From Anaerobacterium chartisolvens (GTDB lineage Bacteria > Bacillota > Clostridia > Acetivibrionales > DSM-27016), in assembly GCF_003337415.1 (NCBI RefSeq), contig NZ_QPJT01000022.1:1-50609 (forward strand): DNA of 50,609 bases, read 5' to 3'. Position 1 is the first letter of the stretch. Each line of letters begins with the position of its first letter. The notes below the pieces were generated by a model, which saw nothing but the letters and a program-made list of their open reading frames with translations, was not told the origin of the DNA and did no database searches. Of this stretch, positions 27,159 through 35,182 are shown piece by piece. The position numbers were made by a program, and so were the translations under genes.

Positions 27159-27190
27159 AAGATATCAATATATCAAGATATCAAGATATT
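27159..27190. repeat. Short AT-rich repeat tract upstream of the SrlD-like gene
   Basis: Three or four near copies of ATATCAAG lie head to tail, with two embedded GATATC palindromes, immediately before the ribosome binding site of the next gene. This could be an operator for the DeoR-type regulator encoded just upstream, or simple slippage sequence. Confidence 0.4.
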
Positions 27191-27203
27191 TAGGAGGTAT
27201 TAT

Positions 27204-27998
27204 ATGTGTCAGACTGGTGGTAGGCTAAAAGGGCAGGTCGCAATTGTCACAGGCGGAGCTCAGGGGCTTGGGGAGGCTCTGGCTCAGAGGCTTGATGCCG
27301 AAGGCTGCAAGGTTGTTGTGGCTGACATAAATCTGGATGCGGCGCAAAAAGTTGCGGACGGGCTTTGCGATGCAACAGCCGTGAGGGTGGATGTATGCGA
27401 CGAGGATCAGGTGCAGGCAATGACAGATGCTGCGGTTCAAAAATACGGCAGGCTTGATTTGCTTGTGTCAAATGCGGCAATACTTATCGCAAAGCCGGCA
27501 GTTGAGTTTCCACATGAGCAGTGGCGCAAAATGATGGATGTAAACCTTGTGGGATATTTCCTTTGTGCAAAGGCGGCAGCCAATGCAATGATTCCCAATA
27601 AGAAGGGCAATATTATACAGATAAACAGCAAATCGGGCAAAAAGGGCTCGTATAAAAATTCTGCATACGCCGCGGCAAAATTCGGGGGCATAGGCCTCAC
27701 ACAGAGTTTGGCGCTTGAGCTTGCGGAATACGGAATAAGAGTCAACGCAATTTGCCCGGGAAATCTCTTAAATTCACCTCTCTGGAATTCCGGACCCAAC
27801 AGTCTTTTCAAGCAATATGCGGCCAATCAGGGAATAACAGAGGAACAGGTAAGGCAAAAGTATTTAAGTCAGGTTCCGTTAGGAAGAAGCTGTGAGTATG
27901 AGGACATTTCCAATGCAATGGTGTTTCTGGCATCGGATCAGGCCTCCTATATGACAGGGCAGGCCATTAACGTAACAGGCGGGCAGGAAATGAGATAG
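27204..27998 (+). CDS. srlD: Short-chain dehydrogenase, sorbitol-6-phosphate 2-dehydrogenase-like
   Basis: This 264-residue classical SDR has cofactor loop TGGAQGLG, LVSNAAI, catalytic Ser in INSKSGKKGS and the YAAAK motif. The C-terminal part (CPGNLLNSPLW, a conserved QYA-GI-EQV-Y stretch, VPLGRSCEYEDISNAMVF and MTGQAINVTGG) follows the pattern of SrlD/GutD enzymes. Those oxidise glucitol-6-phosphate to fructose-6-phosphate with NAD+. AGGAGG precedes the ATG. With the SorE-like enzyme at 19430 this gives two hexitol-phosphate type dehydrogenases flanking an E1-E2-E3 complex. Substrate identity is by resemblance only. Confidence 0.82.
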   Translation: MCQTGGRLKGQVAIVTGGAQGLGEALAQRLDAEGCKVVVADINLDAAQKVADGLCDATAVRVDVCDEDQVQAMTDAAVQKYGRLDLLVSNAAILIAKPAVEFPHEQWRKMMDVNLVGYFLCAKAAANAMIPNKKGNIIQINSKSGKKGSYKNSAYAAAKFGGIGLTQSLALELAEYGIRVNAICPGNLLNSPLWNSGPNSLFKQYAANQGITEEQVRQKYLSQVPLGRSCEYEDISNAMVFLASDQASYMTGQAINVTGGQEMR

Positions 27999-28025
27999 CA
28001 TACGGAATATTCTTTGGAGGACGCT

Positions 28026-29315
28026 ATGAGTGATAGATATTTGCGGGATATTGAGCTTTTGAATGATAACAATGTCAATGTAAGGCTGTCGAGCCTCAAA
28101 AATCTTATAGATGCCGTTAATATGGGAGAACTGCCTCGGCCTGTAAAAGGAAATGATGTAAATAATCATATACACACAATTTATTCCTTTTCCCCATATT
28201 CTCCCTCAAAGGCAATATGGATGGCATTTAACGCAGGGCTTACAACGGTGGGAATTATGGATCATGATTCAATAAGCGGTGCGGAGGAATTTATAGAGGC
28301 CGGAAGTATTGCAGGAATGGCAACTACCATAGGAGCAGAGTGCAGGGTTGACTTCTCCGGCACTCCCTTAAAGGGCAGAAGGATTAACAACCCCGACCAG
28401 ACCTCGATAGCATATATGGCCATTCATGGCATTCCGCACACACAGATTGGTGTGGTAAAGGATTTCTTTGCCCCCTTTGCAAGGGAGAGAAACAAGCGTA
28501 ATGCTTTGATGCTTGAAAGGATTAATTCTTATCTGCGGGACTTTGACATTAAATTAAGCTTTGAAGAGGATATAATACCCCTGTCCAAAAGCAGCGAAGG
28601 GGGAAGCATAACTGAAAGACATATTCTCTTCGGTCTTTCTAAAAAGCTTATAGAGCTGTTTGGGAAGGGTGAGAGACTGACGGCCTTTTTAAAGGATAAA
28701 TTGAAGCTGGAAATAAGCTCTAAGATATTGGGGCTTTTGACTGACGGAAATAATCCTTATTATGATTATGATTTGCTGGGGCTGCTTAAGGGAGAGCTTG
28801 TGTCACACTTTTATATAGACGCTGCTTTGGAATGCCCTCCTGTGGAAGAAGTAATCGCACTGTGCAACAGAATAGGGGCAATTGCGGCATATGCATATCT
28901 TGGCGATGTGGGGGATTCGGTAACGGGGGATAAAAAGAGCCAGAGGTTTGAGGATGAGTACCTGGAGCTGCTTTTTAAGGTTATAAAGGAGCTTGGATTC
29001 CATGCGGTGACGTATATGCCTTCAAGGAACACCATAGTTCAGCTTAAAAGGCTGAAAAAATTGTGCGGAGAATTCGGCTTTTTTGAGATAAGCGGAGAGG
29101 ATATTAATTCTCCCAGACAGTCGTTCGTATGCAGTGCGTTAAGAAATGAGGAATTTAAAAATCTTATAGATTCCACCTGGGCTTTGATAGGGCATGAAAG
29201 AGCGGCTGCCGAAGCACTGGAAAACGGTATGTTTTCCGCTCAGACGATAGAAAAATATCCCAAGATTAATCAGAGAATCGAAATATATAAGAATATAGGC
29301 CGGGGAGGCCTTTAG
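28026..29315 (+). CDS. PHP-domain metal-dependent phosphoesterase-like protein
   Basis: This 429-residue protein has a PHP domain. NNHIHTIYSFSPYSPSKA supplies the first two metal His residues, GIMDHDSISGAEEF the next His and Asp, and TIGAECRVDF a Glu. Later ligands may include SGEDINSPRQSF near the C-terminus. An inserted mostly helical region (about residues 150-260) separates the halves. PHP proteins hydrolyse phosphate esters using a metal trio. The TTG at 28014 opens the frame, but GGAGG lies just before the ATG at 28026. The gene follows srlD by 27 bases and ends at a terminator, so it is probably the last gene of the catabolic operon and may act on a phosphorylated sugar intermediate; that role is inferred. 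Confidence 0.72.
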   Translation: MSDRYLRDIELLNDNNVNVRLSSLKNLIDAVNMGELPRPVKGNDVNNHIHTIYSFSPYSPSKAIWMAFNAGLTTVGIMDHDSISGAEEFIEAGSIAGMATTIGAECRVDFSGTPLKGRRINNPDQTSIAYMAIHGIPHTQIGVVKDFFAPFARERNKRNALMLERINSYLRDFDIKLSFEEDIIPLSKSSEGGSITERHILFGLSKKLIELFGKGERLTAFLKDKLKLEISSKILGLLTDGNNPYYDYDLLGLLKGELVSHFYIDAALECPPVEEVIALCNRIGAIAAYAYLGDVGDSVTGDKKSQRFEDEYLELLFKVIKELGFHAVTYMPSRNTIVQLKRLKKLCGEFGFFEISGEDINSPRQSFVCSALRNEEFKNLIDSTWALIGHERAAAEALENGMFSAQTIEKYPKINQRIEIYKNIGRGGL

Positions 29316-29344
29316 GCAGAAAAGTAAAATACAATCGCAAGCGT

Positions 29345-29386
29345 AAGCACTGTCCGCGAAATACACAGGGACAGTGCTTTTTTGCG
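29345..29386 (+). terminator. Terminator after the PHP gene
   Basis: AAGCACTGTCC pairs with GGGACAGTGCTT and is followed by TTTT. It closes the catabolic cluster. Confidence 0.88.
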
Positions 29387-29494
29387 TAAATAATGAAAAA
29401 ATTTCACACTGTGTTAATTTTTGAGGAACTTTAAGCATAAACATAAGTCTAATTAATTACAAACCAAATTAAACTAAGAAAGAGGTGTAATACG

Positions 29495-31657
29495 TTGAAG
29501 AAAAAAATTGCTTTGCTATTGACGGTTATTATGCTGTTTGCGGCCATGATACCGCTACAGGCTTTTGCAGCAGAGGATAAAGGACTTGAGAAGGCTATTA
29601 CTGCCGCGAGAGAAAAATTCAGTATTCCTGCAAACTATATTTTTACACCCGAGAGCTACATAGATAACGGCAAAAAAGTGTGGAACCTCAATTGGAGCAG
29701 CAAGACAGGAGAAGACGGAAGAATAAGCGTAACTGTCAGTGAGGATGGTGCCATTTTAGGCTATGACAAATACGTGCCTGTGGATCACTCAAAGAGGAGG
29801 TTTCCCAAGCTAAGCAGGCAGGAGGCGGAGGTAAAGGCGGAAGAGTTTATAAAGAATGTAAACCCTTCGGTACTTTCGCAGCTTAAGCTTCAGGAAAACA
29901 ATTATAGCTCTTTTAAGGAGTATTCTTATTATTTTAATTATGTGAGGACTGTAAAGGGAATACCATTTTACCAAAATAATGTAAACTTAAGTGTGGATAC
30001 AGATACGGGAGAGGTAAGAAGCTATTATATCAATTGGTCGGATGAGCTTGCTTTCCCCGGTGCGGGCAAAAAGATAGATATGGATGCTGCTAAAAAGGCT
30101 TACGTTGATAAGCTGGGGCTAAAACTTGTCTACAGGTATACCTCAGAGGGTGAAAAGCTCAAGTTTTACTCGGTATACACTCCTAAATACAGTGATATCT
30201 TTGCTATTGACGCGTTCACAGGAGAGAAGATACAGCTTAACGACATGTATTACGGAGCATTTGGAAGAGGAGGCGAATATGATACAGCAACCAAAGAAGC
30301 TGCAATGGTTGCAGGGGAGGTACAGCTTACCCCGGATGAAATTAACGCGGTGCAGGACATGTCGGGACTTATAAGTCAGGAAAAAGCGGTTGAGACGGCA
30401 AAGGGAATAAAGCCTTTAAAGCTGACTGACGAATACAAGCTCACAAATGCCAACCTCTCTAAAAGCTGGCCAGACAGGCAGCAATACATATGGTACCTTA
30501 AATTTACAAAAAATTCTGAAAAGGGCAATGAGAGGTATTATTATGCGTCGGCTTCGATAAATGCGAAAACAGGTGAAATAATAAGCTTTGACAGGAATGT
30601 GCCTTATAATGAAGCTGATAAAGCGAAATACAGCAAGGATGATGCAAAGAAGGCTGTGGAAAAATTTTTGGGAGAGCTTGCGCCTGAAAAATTTAAGCAG
30701 ACTGAGTATAATGAGGACAGCGAAATATATTACCCTGTGTACAAGGAAGCAGACAATGACGCTAAGGAATTTAGCTTTAGCTATACAAGAAAGGTAAACG
30801 GAATTCAAATCCCGGACAATTCCATAAGCGCGGGATATGATGCAGTAAACGGAGAAATTACAAGATTTAATATGAGCTGGTTCGGGGCAAATTCGGATTT
30901 CCCCGGTGTAAGCAACGTGCTTTCAACTGACAAGGCATATGAAAGGCTGTTTGCTGATATAGGCCTTGAATTGCAGTATAAGGCACAATACTCCGAAGTA
31001 GATTATTTAAAGAGCAGCATGCCGAGGAATACCAACGCTGAGGTTAAGCTGATTTATTCACTTAAGCTGGGCAAGCCGCAGTATCTGGATTCACGTACCG
31101 GCGATATACTGGACTATGACGGCAAAAAGTTCAAGGAAAACAAGCCTGTGGAATACACAGATATAGATACGCACGCAAATAAAAAGGAAATCATGGTGCT
31201 TAGTGAATATGGAGTGTCGCTGCAGGGCCCTGAGTTTAAGCCGGACAGCAGCATTACACAGCTGGATTTTATGACGCTGCTTTGCAAGACGTTGAATTAC
31301 CATGGAGCTAATGTAACCAGTGACAGCAGCAGTGCCGACATTGATGCCATGTACAGCTTCCTGATAAGGGAAGGAGTGCTGAAGAAGTCTGAAAAGGCTC
31401 CTAAGTCTGCCGTTTCCAAAGAGGATGGCGTAAAGTATATAATAAGGGCCATGAAATATGACAGGGTAGCAGAGCTTAAGGGAATATTCAAGAGCAGCTT
31501 TAAAGACATTGATAAGGCAAGCGCAGATCTTATCGGGTATATTGCCATAGCTGAAGGAATGGGGATAGCGAAAGGAAGCGACGGAAATTTCGGGCCTAAG
31601 GGGCTCCTCACAAGAGCACAGGCAGCCGTAATGATTTATAACTACCTGATGGCTTGA
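29495..31657 (+). CDS. Secreted YcdB/YcdC-domain protein with C-terminal S-layer homology repeats
   Basis: This 720-residue exported protein has a signal peptide (MKKKIALLLTVIMLFAAMIP, predicted cut after QAFA). The body has repeated YcdB/PepSY-like segments in which an alpha helix of the type SRQEAEVKAEEFIK alternates with beta-rich stretches (YSYYFNYVRTVKGIPFYQNNVNLSVD; later EFSFSYTRKVNGIQI). Roughly the last 170 residues form SLH-type repeats, the clearest being FKDIDKASADLIGYIAIAEGMGI followed by LTRAQAAVMIYNYL, which would bind the wall. The start is TTG at 29495 with AGAGGTG upstream. Its function is unknown; PepSY-like domains often inhibit or accompany peptidases. It has its own terminator, so it is separate from the bacteriocin-like genes downstream. 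Confidence 0.82.
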   Translation: MKKKIALLLTVIMLFAAMIPLQAFAAEDKGLEKAITAAREKFSIPANYIFTPESYIDNGKKVWNLNWSSKTGEDGRISVTVSEDGAILGYDKYVPVDHSKRRFPKLSRQEAEVKAEEFIKNVNPSVLSQLKLQENNYSSFKEYSYYFNYVRTVKGIPFYQNNVNLSVDTDTGEVRSYYINWSDELAFPGAGKKIDMDAAKKAYVDKLGLKLVYRYTSEGEKLKFYSVYTPKYSDIFAIDAFTGEKIQLNDMYYGAFGRGGEYDTATKEAAMVAGEVQLTPDEINAVQDMSGLISQEKAVETAKGIKPLKLTDEYKLTNANLSKSWPDRQQYIWYLKFTKNSEKGNERYYYASASINAKTGEIISFDRNVPYNEADKAKYSKDDAKKAVEKFLGELAPEKFKQTEYNEDSEIYYPVYKEADNDAKEFSFSYTRKVNGIQIPDNSISAGYDAVNGEITRFNMSWFGANSDFPGVSNVLSTDKAYERLFADIGLELQYKAQYSEVDYLKSSMPRNTNAEVKLIYSLKLGKPQYLDSRTGDILDYDGKKFKENKPVEYTDIDTHANKKEIMVLSEYGVSLQGPEFKPDSSITQLDFMTLLCKTLNYHGANVTSDSSSADIDAMYSFLIREGVLKKSEKAPKSAVSKEDGVKYIIRAMKYDRVAELKGIFKSSFKDIDKASADLIGYIAIAEGMGIAKGSDGNFGPKGLLTRAQAAVMIYNYLMA

Positions 31658-31677
31658 TGTAATATAAAACGATAAAT

Positions 31678-31718
31678 AAAAAACGGCCTCACCTATATAA
31701 AGGAAGGCCGTTTTTTTG
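31678..31718 (+). terminator. Terminator after the YcdB/SLH gene
   Basis: AAAAACGGCCT pairs with AGGCCGTTTTTTT. This is a strong stem with a T-run. Confidence 0.9.
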
Positions 31719-31773
31719 TACTTTTCACAGCTAGGCCTTACAATAATTTTACATATAAACAAAACAAATAACA

Positions 31774-31802
31774 TTGAAATTAATTAGGGGAATATATATA
31801 AT
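31774..31802 (+). promoter_or_regulatory. Promoter of the small-peptide operon
   Basis: TTGAAA and TATAAT are separated by 17 bases, about 85 bases before the first small gene. It fits the four-peptide operon that ends at the terminator at 32698. Confidence 0.7.
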
Positions 31803-31886
31803 AAACATAAAACGATACAAAAAATATAATTATATACAGAAATTTGAGGTGTTATTTATAGGTAATATAAAGAGGTGCATAGGCTT

Positions 31887-32027
31887 TTGAACGGAGTTAT
31901 TAAATTTTTAAACGAGTATCCGGTATTTTACGTAATAATTATAATATTTTCCATTGCATTAATTTATTCGGCAGGTAAAGGCATAGGCAGTATTATAGCT
32001 GAATTGGTTTACTATGTAAGGCATTAA
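31887..32027 (+). CDS. Small single-span membrane peptide A1 (possible immunity or accessory peptide)
   Basis: This is a 46-residue peptide. The N-terminus MNGVIKFLNEYPVF is followed by one hydrophobic span (YVIIIIFSIALIYSAG) and a C-terminus GKGIGSIIAELVYYVRH. It starts with TTG, with AGAGG about 11 bases upstream. It has no double-glycine leader, so it would not be cut by the C39 exporter. It is paralogous to the peptide at 32482 (shared FxNEYPxF and the C-terminal G-x-x-I-G...VYY-x-[RK]-H pattern). The same C-terminal pattern occurs in the exported-type peptide at 32076. Immunity by mimicry, or a leaderless active peptide, are both possible. Not recognised as a named family. Confidence 0.65.
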   Translation: MNGVIKFLNEYPVFYVIIIIFSIALIYSAGKGIGSIIAELVYYVRH

Positions 32028-32075
32028 GCGTAAGGATTTCCTTCAAAAAATCTAAAAGAGAGAGGAGGTGTAAAA

Positions 32076-32246
32076 ATGACAGGTTTTATAGAGCTTAGAG
32101 ATGAAGAACTGTGCGACGTAAACGGGGGGGTAATTCCCATACTTGCAGCGGCAGGGGCTGTTGCAGCGGTAGGAGGAGTATTTTATCTGGGCTGCCAGTG
32201 TGGAGAGTACATAGGTAAGGCTATTTACTATGCTACTCACAAGTAA
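32076..32246 (+). CDS. Double-glycine leader bacteriocin-like precursor P1
   Basis: This is a 56-residue precursor. The leader, residues 1-18, is MTGFIELRDEELCDVNGG, with the acidic/hydrophobic pattern and Gly-Gly end that C39 peptidases cut. The 38-residue core begins VIPILAAAGAVAAVGG and continues with LGCQCGEYIGKAIYYATHK. It is hydrophobic, has Gly-x-x-x-Gly-like spacing, two Cys three positions apart in sequence (CQC) and a basic end. This fits a class II (two-peptide or related) bacteriocin, exported by the C39 ABC transporter at 32960. AGAGGAGGTG precedes the ATG. It is too short to have been called by usual length limits. Confidence 0.85.
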   Translation: MTGFIELRDEELCDVNGGVIPILAAAGAVAAVGGVFYLGCQCGEYIGKAIYYATHK

Positions 32247-32300
32247 AGCTATCTATTATTCTACTCATTTAGTTTTTAATTTAAAGGAGGTTTTGTTACA

Positions 32301-32480
32301 ATGAATTTAATAGAAGTAAAAGGGTTCTCAGAATTGACTGAGGGCGAGCAATTAGATGTGCAGGGAGGCGTTGCGCCTTTGGTTGTTGCAGGAGTAGTTG
32401 TAGGAGCAGTATTTGTCGGAGGTCTTGTCGTAGGGGCTATAGTAGGATACAATGAGGCAAAAAGAAATGCTGCGAAATAA
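32301..32480 (+). CDS. Double-glycine leader bacteriocin-like precursor P2
   Basis: This is a 59-residue precursor with a 23-residue leader ending EGEQLDVQGG and a 36-residue core. The core is almost wholly Val, Gly and Ala (VAPLVVAGVVVGAVFVGG and so on) with several Gly-x-x-x-Gly-type spacings, and it ends in a charged tail GYNEAKRNAAK. Leader and core fit the class II double-glycine type. Together with P1 it could make a two-peptide bacteriocin, where such glycine patterns pack the two helices in the target membrane. AAAGGAGG lies upstream of the ATG. The stop codon is one base before the next small gene. Confidence 0.85.
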   Translation: MNLIEVKGFSELTEGEQLDVQGGVAPLVVAGVVVGAVFVGGLVVGAIVGYNEAKRNAAK

Positions 32481-32481
32481 T

Positions 32482-32625
32482 ATGAATGCAATAATTGGAT
32501 TTATAAACGAGTATCCGTTTTTTAAGGTTTCATTAATAGTAATAGCGTTTTCTATTGAGCTGTTGATTGCTTTAAAAATAGGAGACTCAATAGGAAGATT
32601 TGTCTATTACATAAAGCATGGCTAG
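32482..32625 (+). CDS. Small single-span membrane peptide A2 (possible immunity or accessory peptide)
   Basis: This 47-residue peptide is paralogous to A1. It starts MNAIIGFINEYPFF, has a hydrophobic span (VSLIVIAFSIELLIAL) and ends KIGDSIGRFVYYIKHG. No leader is present. The ATG comes one base after the P2 stop and lacks its own clear ribosome binding site, so translation is probably coupled to P2. Tight coupling to a bacteriocin-type gene is typical of immunity genes, but no known immunity family is recognised. It is the last gene before the operon terminator. Confidence 0.65.
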   Translation: MNAIIGFINEYPFFKVSLIVIAFSIELLIALKIGDSIGRFVYYIKHG

Positions 32626-32697
32626 CGGCCTGTAACCAAAGAGTAGCTTCCTGCAAACAAGGTGTTAATGTTTAACTCAACAACTGCATAATTTAAA

Positions 32698-32740
32698 ACA
32701 AATGCCGCAGATGTTTTTGGTCTGCGGCATTTGTTTTAAT
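32698..32740 (+). terminator. Terminator of the small-peptide operon
   Basis: CAAATGCCGCAGA pairs perfectly with TCTGCGGCATTTG around a 9-base loop and is followed by TTTT. It separates abundant peptide mRNA from the exporter genes. The 334 bases between A2 and the exporter (32626-32959) hold only this and the promoter at 32810. Confidence 0.92.
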
Positions 32741-32809
32741 GTTTTTGGCAGCTTAAATATATCAGACTGCTTGAAGAACAATGAAAAAGCCTATACCTTA
32801 AAAATTATA

Positions 32810-32838
32810 TTGACTATGATTCAGGTAATATATAGAAT
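32810..32838 (+). promoter_or_regulatory. Promoter of the exporter operon
   Basis: TTGACT and TAGAAT are separated by 17 bases, about 115 bases before the ABC exporter start. Confidence 0.65.
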
Positions 32839-32959
32839 AAAATGTAGGAAATTATGAAGCTGGATAATTTATTCAGTTATTGTGGCGATTTTTAAAATTA
32901 TCTTTATGGCAAAATTCTCATCTGAAAGTTTTCCGTAAAGCACCGGAGGATGGGTACTA

Positions 32960-35182
32960 ATGATTAAAGGCATATTTAAAAAATATATCTGCATCAGGCA
33001 GCATGACATTACCGATTGCGGGGCGGCGTGCCTTGCTACAATATCAAAGCAGTACGGGCTTAAAATTCCCATAACCAAAATACGCGAGGTGGCGGGAACT
33101 GATAAGATGGGCACAAATGCCTATGGCTTGATAAAGGCCGCTCAAAAGCTGGGCTTTACCGCCAAGGGAGTAAAGGGAACGCAGGAAAACTTTTTCAGTG
33201 AGTTTCCCCTCCCTGCCATTGCACATGTGGTGGTTGACGGCTCACTTCTGCACTATGTTGTGCTGCATAGGATTGATAAAAAGCAAATACTTGTTGCAGA
33301 TCCGGGGAAGGGCTTGGTAAGGTATACGCCTGAAGAATTCTTTAAAATGTGGACAGGAGTACTGATTTTGATGGTTCCCGGCGCACAATTTGAAAAGGGA
33401 GATGAAACCAAGGGTATATTTTCCAGATTCTTTGGGCTGCTGAGGCCCCAGAAAAAACTGGTTTTTAATATTTTTCTGGCTTCTTTGGTTTATACTGTGC
33501 TTGGAATATTGGGCTCGTTTTACTTCAAGTTTTTAATGGACGACATACTTCCGTACAATTTGGGAAAAAGCCTGCTGGTGATATCTATAGGGGTAGTGGC
33601 TTTAAACCTGTTTAAGATAATACTCAATGCCTTCAGGGCGCACCTTCTTTTGTACCTTAGCCAGAAGCTTGACATATCCTTAATTCTTGGATACTACCGG
33701 CACGTGCTTGAGCTGCCCATGAGCTTTTTCGGAACCAGAAAGGTAGGAGAGATTATTTCCAGATTTATGGATGCCTCCAAAGTAAGAGAAGCAATATCGG
33801 GAGCCACCTTGACTATCATGATAGACACGCTTATGGCGGTTGCCGCAGGAGTTATGCTATATGCGCAAAGCCCTGTGCTTTTCGGTATTACCGTGGTTAT
33901 GGTGGTTATGTATGCCATTATCGTATTTGCCTTCAACAAGCCCATAAGAGACATTAACAGGGAGCAGATGGAAGATAATTCTCAGCTTACCTCATATCTG
34001 GTGGAATCCCTCAATGGAATTGAAACGGTAAAGGCGTTTAATGCTGAGGGTGAGGTCAATATAAACACTGAAAAGAAATTTATCAAGCTGTTGAGGTCGG
34101 TATTCAAGGGGGGATGGATAGGAAATTTTCAATCCTCACTTACCGGCTTTATTGCGTCAGTTGGAGGAATAATAATACTATGGGCGGGGACGTATAATGT
34201 TATGAAGGGGGAAATATCGGTGGGGCAGCTCCTTACATTTAACGCCCTGCTGGCCTATTTTCTTGATCCTCTTCAAAACCTTATAAACCTTCAGCCTATG
34301 ATGCAGACTGCTATAGTGGCATCCGACAGGCTGGGGGAGATACTTGACCTTGAGCTTGAGAAAACAGGGAATGAGGACGGAAAGGTCAACCCCTCATCAT
34401 TAAAGGGAGCTGTCGAATTTAAAAACGTAGATTTCAGGTACGGCACAAGGCAGCTTGTCCTAAAGAACATAAGCCTCAATGTGGCGCAGGGTGATAAGAT
34501 CGCGCTTGTGGGAGAAAGCGGCTCCGGCAAGACCACGCTTGTCAAGCTGATAATGAATTTTTATCCCTGGGAAAAGGGAGATATATTAATAAACGGCTAT
34601 AATATTAAAGATATAAATATTGAAAGCTTAAGAGACAGAATAGCATACATATCTCAGGACATCTTTCTTTTCAGCGGGACAATAAGAGATAACCTTTGTC
34701 TGGGCACTGAAAATGTCTCTATGGAGGAGATAATAGACGCGGCAAAAATGGCTAAGGCTCATGATTTTATAAATGACCTTCCCCTAAGGTATAACACAAT
34801 GCTTGAAGAAAACGGTGCAAACCTGTCGGGAGGGCAGAAGCAAAGGCTGGCTATTACCAGGGCAATACTAAGGAAGCCTGACATACTCATAATGGACGAG
34901 GCAACCAGCAATTTGGACTCTATTACCGAAAAGGCCATAGAAAAGACAATAAATGAGTTTACCGATGGAATTACAACCTTTATAATAGCTCACAGGCTCA
35001 GCACCATTATGCGTTGCGATAAAATATATGTTATGGACAAGGGGGAATTTTCAGAGAGCGGAAGCCATGATTATCTTATGAATAAAAAGGGAATATACTA
35101 CAACCTGTGGAAGGAGCAGCTTCCTGACATTGCAAGGGGAGAGGCTGCCGCATCGAGGGAAGGGGGAGAGGATGGGCAATGA
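32960..35182 (+). CDS. C39-peptidase-containing bacteriocin ABC exporter
   Basis: This 740-residue export and processing protein has three parts. The N-terminal C39 peptidase domain has Gln14, Cys20 (QHDITDCGAACL), His98 (LLHYVVLH) and Asp114 (VADPGKG), the full catalytic set that cuts after Gly-Gly leaders. The membrane domain follows (about 160-440). The ATP-binding domain has Walker A GESGSGKTT near 517, signature LSGGQKQR near 621, Walker B ILIMDEATSNLD near 641 and the H-loop IIAHRLS near 675. It would cleave and export P1 and P2 in the operon just upstream. It overlaps the HlyD-type gene by four bases. All key residues are present. Confidence 0.95.
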   Translation: MIKGIFKKYICIRQHDITDCGAACLATISKQYGLKIPITKIREVAGTDKMGTNAYGLIKAAQKLGFTAKGVKGTQENFFSEFPLPAIAHVVVDGSLLHYVVLHRIDKKQILVADPGKGLVRYTPEEFFKMWTGVLILMVPGAQFEKGDETKGIFSRFFGLLRPQKKLVFNIFLASLVYTVLGILGSFYFKFLMDDILPYNLGKSLLVISIGVVALNLFKIILNAFRAHLLLYLSQKLDISLILGYYRHVLELPMSFFGTRKVGEIISRFMDASKVREAISGATLTIMIDTLMAVAAGVMLYAQSPVLFGITVVMVVMYAIIVFAFNKPIRDINREQMEDNSQLTSYLVESLNGIETVKAFNAEGEVNINTEKKFIKLLRSVFKGGWIGNFQSSLTGFIASVGGIIILWAGTYNVMKGEISVGQLLTFNALLAYFLDPLQNLINLQPMMQTAIVASDRLGEILDLELEKTGNEDGKVNPSSLKGAVEFKNVDFRYGTRQLVLKNISLNVAQGDKIALVGESGSGKTTLVKLIMNFYPWEKGDILINGYNIKDINIESLRDRIAYISQDIFLFSGTIRDNLCLGTENVSMEEIIDAAKMAKAHDFINDLPLRYNTMLEENGANLSGGQKQRLAITRAILRKPDILIMDEATSNLDSITEKAIEKTINEFTDGITTFIIAHRLSTIMRCDKIYVMDKGEFSESGSHDYLMNKKGIYYNLWKEQLPDIARGEAAASREGGEDGQ

